Of a stretch of 64,000 nucleotides of DNA, positions 55,626 through 64,000 are shown piece after piece. A program made the position numbers and the translations under genes. Source of the DNA: Nymphaea colorata (taxonomy: Eukaryota > Streptophyta > Magnoliopsida > Nymphaeales > Nymphaeaceae); NCBI RefSeq assembly GCF_008831285.2, contig NC_045145.1, forward strand, positions 6,014,802 to 6,078,801, written 5' to 3'. Numbering within the stretch: the first letter of the stretch is position 1; every line of letters starts with the position of its first letter. The notes beneath the pieces were generated by a model. It made no database searches, had not been told where the DNA came from, and was given only the letters and a program-made list of their open reading frames with translations.

Positions 55626-57138
55626 CTATTTCATGCTTAGGAAAAGGAGTCTTGAGGATGTTTGGCTCCTCACTAACTGCTTAATTATTTCTTTGTCGAC
55701 AACAACTTGAACAATGTTCATAAGCACAAGAAAGTCCTTTGTGGTGAAACTTGCAAAATTGTCTTTGTTCCTCCCCATCATTGGAGAAGGATTTGAAAAT
55801 TTGGAAAGGAACATGGTGCCTCTTTCGATTAGCTCTTGCATGACTTCTTCATAGCTTTTATCCAAAGAGGTTATCTTTTGGTCATAGCTCCATCTTGGAT
55901 GCTTGTTTTTGTTGTTGCTACTGCTACTAGCTTTTTTTGAAACCCACTTGCTTTTTGAGTAATCTACTTCATTCTTTTTGAAAGCAGTTGTGTTGGCAAT
56001 GATGTTTGTTGGATCATTTTGATTTTTTTTGTTTTCCTTGATGTCTTTCTTAAATTTTTCTGGAACTACAACATCAAAAGCTCCATTTTCAATCCCTACC
56101 TCGATGCTATAACATCAAAAGCTCCATTTCAATCCCTACCTTGATGCATTCTATTCATTCAATGAGATTGATGAAAGATTTAATGAGAGCATTAGAGATA
56201 AGGTCCTCAGTAGTTGTGTTAAACTGTTGGTAATTAGCCCCAATGTATGGGGTTGAGAAATTGGGTTCTTCATTTATTGCAAGCAAACCTCCATTTTTGA
56301 ATGAAATCTTTGACCTTTTCACTTGGTTTCTACCTGGGATAACACAATGTGGTAATTGTAGGTGCAGTTTCAAAAGTTTGAATGAATCTCTCAATGAAGA
56401 GAATGTTAAATTTGTCATTTTTTTTAATTGTACAGAATGAACATGCTCCTTGTACCATTGAGATGCAATCCCTTCCCAGCTTCTTGGAAAGCAACGAAAT
56501 AAGGCTCGGTGATTGTGGCAAAACTTGTTACATTCTACAAAGAACATGACCAAGTGTGCCTTCAAATTTCCATGGCCAACAAATTTGATAAATTTCTTGG
56601 GAAAATGATTGATATTTTTGTCATTCTCAAAGCTTTCATGAAAGTTTTGTAGGTAATTTTTTTTTATTCTTGCCCTTAAGCCGACTTGCATTTAGGTTTT
56701 TCTCAGCTTCCAGGATTTTGGCCTTCTATGGTTCTCCTCCCTTCTTTTTGTTCTTAGAAATTTTTTGTTCCTCCTCACTACTAGATTCTGTAGTAGTGTC
56801 TTCAAAGGTGTTTGACCTACTGGAAGAAAACTTTGGTACTTTCTTCCCCTTTCTCTTGGCCTTTTCTGCATGAGCTTGCTCTTTGTTAAACATTTGCATA
56901 TATTTTTGGAACCATTTGTATTTCTTGTATTCCAGATCATTTGAGGAGGATTCCTCTTTGTTTTTTGCGATAGGTAGTTAAATTTCCATCTCAATGCTCT
57001 TCTTTTGCTAGCTTTGGTTCTCCACCATAAAGGGATGTTCACCTTGTTAGAAGAAAAATTGCAGATGTCAGAATTTGATATGACAAAACATTGCACTATA
57101 ATTTGTAGGAAATGAGAAAATTTTATTGCATATTGCAA
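55626..57138 (-). pseudogene. Ty3/gypsy gag relic
   Basis: The retrotransposon gag core is clear at 56600-56400 on the - strand: PKKFIKFVGHGNLKAHLVMF, then FCHNHRALFRCFPRSWEGIA and SQWYKEHV, matching the family pattern F-x-G-x-G-x-P-x-x-H-L and LF...SL-x-G-x-A-x-x-W. A Lys-rich N-terminal segment lies at 57138-56692. At about 55770-55720 CKFHHKG..AYEHC resembles a nucleocapsid zinc motif. Gag forms the cytoplasmic particle. Frames are broken between these parts. Confidence 0.75.
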
Positions 57139-57649
57139 GAAAAATGAGATTTTTCTTCACAACGTTTGACAATGACAATATTAGGTTGACTAAAATGCTT
57201 AAAGTAGACATAGCCATCTAGGTGAGAAGGATGGATGGGTAGATATTTTTCTACCATATGACATATTTTGGAGCCATGCCTAGACCAAGGGGTTCGCAAT
57301 GCTGTTGAGCGAGGGTATATGTTTTGGACTACTCTTCAATATCTAGCTCACACTACATAATGATTCCTTTCGATTCAATTATATAGGTCTGCCTCTGACG
57401 TTGCAAGAACTGTCAAACGCAAAGCTCTGAATGGTAGTCAACTGTAAAAAATGGACCCGATGGAAGGCTTCCTCTGATTGGGTTATAGGTACATCTTGAT
57501 TTAGTAATTGTTCAATTAAAGAAATACCAAATGATGGTTGTATCATCTACTTTCTCTATTTTCCCATGGTAGTGCTCCACACTAAATAATTTGTCATCAA
57601 TGTTTTGAAAATGAAATGATTGTGGTAATACTTGCTTATAGAACCATGA

Positions 57650-58260
57650 CTATAGGGCCAAGACACATCCTTCTATTGAATCTACATCTACGGTTGAAAA
57701 TTTGGTCAATTCCTTGTTCAAAAATGTAGGGCTACCATTTCCATAGATATGCATCAAAATTTGATGGGCCCCTATTTTCCAAAGAGGCAAGTTGTTTGAA
57801 AGTCCATAATATGTGGTCATTGTTGAAGAAAATAAGGTCCATGTGCAAGCCACTATGAAATAATTGTAATTTTTTTGTGGCAGTTTTCAAAAGTATAGCA
57901 GGGTAAGCATATCGAGCACATGCTTTGCCAAGTCCTTTTTTGTTGGAGGTACTGGTGTCCATATTTCCCTAGAAGTGGCCAACTTTGTTTTCTCGTGAGT
58001 CTACGAATCATCTCTACGATTTTGATTTGTCCTTGAATTGGTCTTTAATTGGTCTTGGTCACCTTCAAGCTCACATAAACACATATTATTAGAAAATTCA
58101 TCTAGGGTGATAGTTATTTCACCCTATAGAGACCAAAATGTGTTGGTTTTTTGGATTCCATCTTTCAACAATTGTATGAATTAGACTATTGCTGATTGGT
58201 CGCATCGCTAGATTGACAGCTTCTTCAAGACCATAATCTTCTAAGTGGTCCAAGAACATA
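57650..58260 (-). pseudogene. Plant mobile domain (PMD) relic upstream of gag
   Basis: At 58250-58140 the - strand reads GLEEAVNLAMRPISNSLIHT, then IVERWNPKNQH, and after one frame slip GEITITLDEF (58123-58093). Plant mobile domain proteins have the same series: a Leu-rich stretch, LI(x)ALVERWRPETHTFH, then GExTITLxDV. The domain is found in host proteins such as MAIN/MAIL1 and in several plant transposable elements, including Ty3/gypsy elements. Here it lies on the same strand as, and 5' of, the gag relic, so it was probably part of this retrotransposon. A 57650-57962 frame downstream could be the rest of the domain protein but has no motif I recognise. One frameshift and several stops break it. 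Confidence 0.6.
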
Positions 58261-59265
58261 TACTAAAAGGTCGAATACTATAAGTGATGCAACTTAAGTA
58301 GATAGGCTAAATTTGGGATGACACAGAGTCCAGATTGACCTTGACATAATCCAAATAAGGTATGGTTATAAAGAAACATGCTTCTTGAGTTTGATAATTT
58401 CATCTAAACAGGAGAAAGTTTTAATTAGACATTGGTTGACATAGGTTGACCCAATAGAGGCTCAAAAAGAGTTTGACATTGGGTTTAGACATGGATTTGG
58501 AGGCAATATAGGATACTTCATCAATTCCATGCATTCAAGCAATCAATTTGAAATTTGAAACAAATCAAGCAAATGGTAATGCATATAGTAGGACTCTTGC
58601 CTATATGCATTATTTTAAAAAATGAACTTGGAGCTTAGGGGAATAAATGGGCTTGATAGATCCCAATTTATCCAAAATTCAAAGTATGCCTATATATCAA
58701 ATCTATAGGACTGGCACGGTCTTCTCCAAGGTTTTCTAGGTTTTAGGGTTCTCCATTTCTCCTAATTCATTTGTTGACATACCAGGACTATTTTTCATTT
58801 TGGTACTAATGGAGGGACTTTTCAATCCAATTGGTGGTCCAGTTGTAAGGATATATCTTAGACTAATGTCCAAGAAATAACCCGATAACATAACAAACAA
58901 CACTTGATATAAGTAGGGGATTTGTTTTTGAAAATTCTTGATTATAAGCAAAAGAGATGGCTGTATTGCTTACATTCTTAAAGGAAGAATTGAAAATTTA
59001 GAGAGTACACACTGGTTCCATACATCTCCTAAATTGAGGAGGAGGTAAGATTAATTCTAAAACTAAGGGAAGCATCTTTTCTCCTCAATTAGCCCTAAAT
59101 ACACACAAATATGCATGATGCTAGTAGGTATGGTCATGAATGATTTGATGCTTTTGATATACAATTTGAGAAAAATGACTTGTACATGATTTAAGCAATT
59201 CTTAGATGGACAATGACATGTCCCATCATGATCACCATCAGTTTGCACCCATTTCACGAATGGGA
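58261..59265. other. 5' flank of the PMD/gag element
   Basis: AT-rich. It would contain the 5' leader of the - strand gypsy element. A 71-codon frame at 58736-58951 (-) has no recognised motif. Confidence 0.4.
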
Positions 59266-59463
59266 GCCACAAGAAGTAGCAAAATTGAAACTTTTGGTTT
59301 TAGAAAATTGCTAGAGAAAGGGATCCACCCATCGAAATAAGGTCCGATCATTTCTGCAGCCTTAGCCACATGAAGCAACAAAATTGAATTTTTTCGGTTT
59401 CAGAAAATTGCTAGAGAAGGGGATCCACCCATTGGAATGAGGTCCGGCCATTTCTGCAGCCTT
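59266..59463 (+). repeat. 99-bp tandem duplication
   Basis: GCCACAAGAAGTAGCAAAAT at 59266 and GCCACATGAAGCAACAAAAT at 59365 start two copies of a 99-bp unit, both ending ATTTCTGCAGCCTT. The copies differ at over ten positions. It lies just outside the PMD region, where the 5' LTR/leader junction of the gypsy element would be. Confidence 0.8.
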
Positions 59464-59539
59464 TAATAGGAATAATCAAGCCAATGACTAAGAATTTGTC
59501 AAAAGTTGTACAAGTCATTCGATTGACGCATCTTATATG

Positions 59540-59930
59540 CTTGTGCATAAAGGTTTAAAATTTGATTTTGAAGTTCATTTTGAATTTGATTTTGAACAAG
59601 CAACCTTTTGAGCTTGTTTTAAATAAATTAGAATGGATTTTGGACAAGTTGTTTGGAAATTTAATTTGTTTTGCCAAGTTATTTAGAATTTCAACGTGCT
59701 TTTAACAAACTATTTCAAAATGGAACTTGCATCGGAAACCTTTTTGAATTTTGACAAAATTGAAATTTGAACATTAAATATTGTTCAAAATTGATTTGAA
59801 TTATGACTTTTGATCCTATAATTTGGTAGATGTTGGAAATTTTATTTTGGAGATTGAAAATTGAATTTGAAATTTGAAATTGGATTTGAAATTGAGAATT
59901 TGATTTGTAAATAGTTGAACTTGGAATTTG
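59540..59930 (+). repeat. GAATTTGAAATTGGATTTGA low-complexity block
   Basis: Degenerate (GAATTTGAT/TTGAAATT)n text ending where the copia LTR starts. It contains a second TGTTGGAAATTTTA near 59831, so an alternative LTR start 100 bp earlier cannot be excluded. Confidence 0.5.
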
Positions 59931-60222
59931 TGTTGGAAATTTAGTTCATTCTTATGAACTTGTCAGTATATTTATGATATTGGGTCAAAAATTTGAACTT
60001 GGTTTGAAGCAAATTTTCAAGAATGAATTTGATTTTTGTTGAATTATAAGAGTTTATGTTTGTTCTTTGCAATATTTAATAGTTAGGAAGTCTCTTCAAA
60101 CATTCCTCTATTTTCTGTTGATGTCTTTGTAAATCTCTCTTCAACCCTAATCTCTTTATTATGGAGATTAGGGTTAGTGAATGAAGTTACGTTTTCTCTC
60201 TCTAAGGCTGCCTGCTGTAACA
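59931..60222 (+). mobile_element. 5' LTR of the copia element
   Basis: Starts TGTTGGAAAT and ends GCTGTAACA just before the primer site; about 292 bp. A short C/T-rich stretch (GTTTTCTCTCTCTAAGG) is near the end. The 3' LTR lies outside the window, so the start is inferred from TG and the usual length. Confidence 0.65.
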
Positions 60223-60235
60223 TGGTATCAGAGCC
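60223..60235 (+). other. Primer binding site (initiator Met tRNA)
   Basis: TGGTATCAGAGCC directly follows the LTR end and matches the complement of the plant initiator methionine tRNA 3' end. Confidence 0.9.
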
Positions 60236-60429
60236 GGTGATCTCCACCCTTCTCCGCCGGCGGCTGTCGTGATTTTCCGGTGACCCCTTCTCCTCTTCCT
60301 CTCTCATCTCTTCCCACTTCTTCTCTTCCTCTATCCTTCCTTTCTCTCTTCTCTCTAGTGATCGAAAGATACTGAAGCAGTAATCACATGTGAAAGGTAT
60401 TTGTGATTAGGTCCCCAATGTGGATGTAG

Positions 60430-60925
60430 TGGAGCGTAAGCAACTGCATGGGAGTTGCAGTGGAAAGTTGTAAGTCAGATCTAGCTTCGTGGATGAATAG
60501 CAGCACATGGACTCCATTATTATTCAAATCTAGGCTCATGGGAAGCGTAGCTGCATGTGGATTGAGTTCAGATCTGGGCTCGTGGAAGATTAAATGCACG
60601 TGGACCATATTCTTATTATCTTTTTGATTACTGTGGAAAAGTGGATGCAAGTGGAGTAGCTGCACATTAGGTATATCTTTTTATCAGATTGAATGTCTGT
60701 TTTATAATCTAGTGGACTGATTGGTGGACTGTTTTGAACAGCAAGTTCATATATTCCTGTTCATTTATTGATTGTTGTGATTGGTGGACTGATTTGAACA
60801 ACAAAGTTTTTTTTATATGCATATGTGGGTATGTAGAAGCCTGGTGGCCTGTTTTGAACAAGTTCGTATATTCTTGTTCAGTTATTGATTGCTGTGATTG
60901 GTGGACTGATTTACTAAGCAGCAAG
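60430..60925 (+). repeat. Tandem repeats in the copia leader, in place of gag
   Basis: At 60430-60660 two to three diverged units of about 75-85 bp share GCTGCATG..GA, TCAGATCTAG(C/G).TCGTGGA and CACATGGAC. At 60712-60925 three units share GATTGGTGGACTG(A/T)TTTGAAC and AGCAAGTTCATATATTC.TGTTCA.TTATTGATTG(C/T)TGTGATTGG. No gag coding is visible here. A short (TA)n is at about 60967-60987. Confidence 0.7.
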
Positions 60926-61146
60926 TTCATAGAAATTCTTTTTAAGGACTGCTTTTGGTGCAAGAATATATATATATATATATATATCTGCTGCCTAAGT
61001 TTTCTCAAGTTGATTGCTGCACGCTATACTCTTGATTGTATCATAGTGCAACCAGATTAAGATCACATTGTCAAGTCGTGCACTATGGCCACTGAATGCA
61101 AGACAGAGACACAGTATGAGCATAAGAACACAGGCAATCTCTTTTC

Positions 61147-64000
61147 TTGTGCTCTACTGTAAAATTAGATGCTCCTAAGTTGGAAGACAAATGTTGGGAT
61201 AAGCTTGGTCGTCCTTCTGCTATACCCCTAGGAAAAGGTGTTGCATCTAAGCAGGGCAAGAATTCATTACCGACTCCTATTGGATCTGTCCAGGCAGCTT
61301 CATCAGTAGTAGAGGGGTCTTTACTTTCTTTCAATCCTGAGACTGTGACTGTGAATATCAACAAGTCAGAGTATGAGGAGTTCTTAGCACACAGATCTAC
61401 TCAACTATCGGCCTCTACAGTTATGATAGACAATGCTATGTCCGTTGATACTACTCCACATGATACATGTAATACTTGGATTATTGATTCAGGATCATCG
61501 AGACACTTTTGTAGTAGGCCTTCTATGTTTATTGTGCTACACTCATTACCTCATACACGTCATGTGAGACTTCAGATGGTAGATGATCTCCTATTATGGG
61601 TTATAGAGATATTAAGATTTCTCAGTCTATGACAATTCTTAATGTGTTATATGCTCCTAAGTTTCCCACTAATCTTTTATCAGTTGGACAATTGATTAAT
61701 GATTTACATTGTCGTGTTACATTTGACTTTGGTGTATGTTCATTTCAGGACTTGCAAACTGGGAAGACGATTGGTAGAGGCTATGAGAAAGGGGGCATCT
61801 ACTTCCTGTCTGATTCTGTGGGTATTGCAGCCGTCTCGACTTCTTCATTGTCCTTCTCATTCCAGTGGCATCTCAGACTTGGTCATCCATCTGTCTCCAA
61901 GCTCCGTCACCTACTTCCTCATCTATCAGTTCCAGAGTCATTCTAGTGTGAGGCCTATCAACTTGGCAAGCACACCCGTAGCAGTGATTCATCGAGTCTT
62001 AGTCCGTCCAGTTGTGGATTATTTGATCTTCTTCATGTTGATGTGTGGGGTCCTAGCAGAGTTGCTAGTCGGTCTAGATTTCTTTATTTCCTTGTCATTG
62101 TTGATGATTATTCTTGAGTCACTTGGATTTTTTTTTTTTGAAAGAAAGGTCTGAGGTCATATGTATTTCAAGAACCTTATTCTTGAAATAAAGACCCAGT
62201 TTGGTATTCTTGTTAAAAGCGTTCGCACTGATAATGCTCTTGAGTTTAAGGCATCTACCTTAATGAAATTTTACTCTGATAATGGCATTTCTCCTTGGTT
62301 TACTTGTCTCCATACCTCCCAACAAAATGGAGTAGCTGAGCGGAAACATCGCCAACTTTTAAATGTGGCACGCTCCCTAATGCTTCATACTAATCTACCT
62401 GCATATTTTTGGGGAGATGTCATCCTCACTGCCTGCTACTTGACCAACCGTTTACCCTCATCCTCCATTGACAACAAGGTTCCCATTAAACTTGTGTACC
62501 CACAACGATCCTTGTTTCCAGTAGCTCCCAAAGTATTTGGTTGCACATGTTTCGTTCACATACTTGGACCCACACGTGATAAATTGGGTGCCCAAGCCAT
62601 TAAGTGTATCTTTATTGGCTACTCCAGAAATCATAAAGGTTACAAATGCTTTGACCCCTTGACTCAAAAGGAGTATATCAGTGCGGATGTGACATTCTTT
62701 GAGTCTCAGCCTTATTATAGTTCCTCACCTACCTCTAATGAGATGCCATTGTCATCTTACCCACTACCTATTCCTCCTATTCCTTTGGAGTCATTCCCTT
62801 ACGAATCTCCTTATGGGGATTCTCCTGTTGTAGTGTCCAAGTTTCGTGATCCTCCGCTGGTCTACACACGTCGACAGGACCCTTCTCATGATCCTTCCCC
62901 AATCACTTCTCAGGAGTTAAGTACATCTGAAGTGAGTATACATAGTCCATCTGATCTCTGTCAGGACTTACCTATTGCTCTTCGTAAAGGCAAGCGACAA
63001 TGTACGCTGGATCCTATATCTCATTTTGTTTCTACTGACGGTGTTGGTAAAAATATGCAGCAGTTTATTCAAGCTCTGGCGGCCCATGCAGTTCCTACTT
63101 GTCACCAACAGGCCTTATTAGATACCCAATGGAGACAAGCTATGCAAGAAGAGATGGATGCATTAGTTCAGCGAGACACTTGGGAACTTGTTGATCCTCC
63201 TCCTGGTTGTGACATTGTTGGCTCCAAGTGGGTATTCACAGTGAAATATAATTCTGATGGTTCTATGAAAAGATACAAAGCTCGGTTGGTTGCTAAGGTC
63301 TACACGCAGACTTACGGGATTGATTTATTCGAGACTTTCTCTCCTGTTGCTCGGTTGGGGACCATTCGTCTTATCATCTCTGTGGCTATACACCATGACT
63401 GGCACATGTATAAGCTTGATGTCAAAAATGCTTTTTTGTATGGTGATCTCGATGAGACTGTCTATATGCAACAACCACCAAGGTTTGAACGACAGGGGGA
63501 GTGTAGAAAAGTGTGTAAACTGAAGAAAGCTATTTATGGACTCAAGCACAGTCCTCGTGCTTGGTTTCACAAGTTCTCTGAGGTAGTCTCAAACTGTGGC
63601 TTTGCAAGATCCCCTCTTGATCATTCTTTGTTTATCAAGAAGAATTCCAGGGGTATAACCGTTCTAGTGGTTTATGTTGATGATATTATCTTGACAGGTG
63701 ACTCCAATCAAGAAATTTCTAATACAAAGTTGTTCCTTCAAAAACACTTTGTGATGAAAGATCTTGGTCAACTATGATATTTCTTGGGAATAGAGGTGGC
63801 TCGCAACAAGAAAGGTGTAGTTCTCTCTCAATGAAAGTATGTTCTGGATTTATTGCAAGACACCAAGATGCTAAGAGCTAAAACGGCCAATCTACCTATG
63901 AATCCACGCATACATCTTTATGATGACCAATCAGAATTAGTCGATTCTCGATCATACAGGTCTCTTATTGGAAAGCTCATCTATGTTACTGTGACCAGAC
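61147..64000 (+). pseudogene. Ty1/copia pol: protease, integrase, reverse transcriptase (broken)
   Basis: In the first frame (61147-61632) a gag remnant (KCWDKLGRPS, from the zinc-knuckle neighbourhood) is followed by the protease site WIIDSGSSRHFCS at about 61478. After a shift near 61600 come NVLYAPKFPTNLLSVGQL and the gag-pre-integrase motif LRLGHPS (to 61943). Integrase follows with a stop at 61944-61946: HVDVWGP (first Asp), a stop at 62117, then after another shift VRTDNALEF (second Asp) and QQNGVAERKHR (Glu). The RT spans about 63100-64000 with KARLVAK, LDVKNAFLYGDL and an intact VVYVDDIILTG near 63670. TGA codons at 63775 and 63829 interrupt RT. At least two frameshifts and four stops make it inactive. 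The long frame 62161-63777 is the best-preserved part. Confidence 0.9.

Larger units (their letters stand above)
59931..64000 (+). mobile_element. Ty1/copia retrotransposon, 5' part, cut by window edge
   Basis: A 5' LTR, primer site, atypical leader, protease, integrase and reverse transcriptase follow in copia order (integrase before RT). The element continues past 64000. Most of gag is missing and several stops and frameshifts are present, so this copy is inactive. Confidence 0.9.

Noticed and set aside
62161-63777. The 538-codon copia frame as an intact gene
   Set aside because: It begins inside integrase and ends at a stop inside RT, so it is a surviving piece of a broken polyprotein.
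1-64000. CRISPR arrays, bacterial operons, rRNA genes
   Set aside because: The repeats lack regular spacers of unique sequence and the gene content is that of a plant nucleus; no rRNA sequence is seen.

Overview
This window is nuclear DNA of a flowering plant. The evidence is one intact intronless F-box/kelch gene close to Arabidopsis At2g02870/At1g74510, plant-type LTR retrotransposons (Ty1/copia and Ty3/gypsy, two of them with initiator-Met tRNA primer sites), an endogenous caulimovirid, and long AT-rich stretches of decayed repeats and satellites. The species cannot be fixed from the sequence.

Layout. (1) 1-5700: a degraded endogenous pararetrovirus, + strand. It holds the tail of a coiled-coil ORF, a broken movement-protein region, a coat protein with a CCHC knuckle, then directly an intact 442-aa ORF preceded by a splice-acceptor-like site, then a 35S-type promoter and a leader with short uORFs and hairpins. 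Protease, reverse transcriptase and RNase H are absent. (2) 5669-6720: a tandem series of about ten hairpin-forming units. (3) 6.7-17.8 kb: AT-rich DNA with a hAT-like terminus, a decayed copper-ATPase (RAN1/HMA7 type) pseudogene at 10.6 kb, a few unidentified exon-like relics, and simple repeats. (4) 17.8-19.2 kb, - strand: the F-box/kelch gene, the only well-supported host gene. (5) 20-42 kb: nested repeats. They include a Ty3/gypsy integrase relic (-), two copies of a 1.7-kb repeat bracketing 9 kb, a GC-rich patch with an unrecognised 328-aa ORF (-), two satellites (27-bp and palindrome-cored), a recent 841-bp tandem duplication, an LTR-like region, and a 57-bp minisatellite with embedded TA/TG microsatellites. 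(6) 43.6-44.7 kb: a 1,038-bp hAT-like non-autonomous DNA transposon. (7) 44.8-50.9 kb: a 6.1-kb non-autonomous LTR retrotransposon (+) with LTRs, PBS and PPT but no gag-pol. (8) 52.2-58.3 kb: a decayed Ty3/gypsy element (-) reading, from its 5' side, plant mobile domain, gag, protease, RT, RNase H. (9) 59.9-64 kb: a Ty1/copia element (+), 5' LTR to RT, cut by the window edge and lacking most of gag.

Only the F-box/kelch gene is clearly a functional host gene; the 442-aa viral ORF and the 328-aa ORF are intact but of unknown function. Most suggestive for follow-up: the polymerase-less caulimovirid with its splice-acceptor-linked distal ORF, the plant mobile domain inside a Ty3/gypsy element, and the recurrence of tandem arrays whose repeat unit is a short palindrome. 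Positions of domains in decayed elements are approximate.
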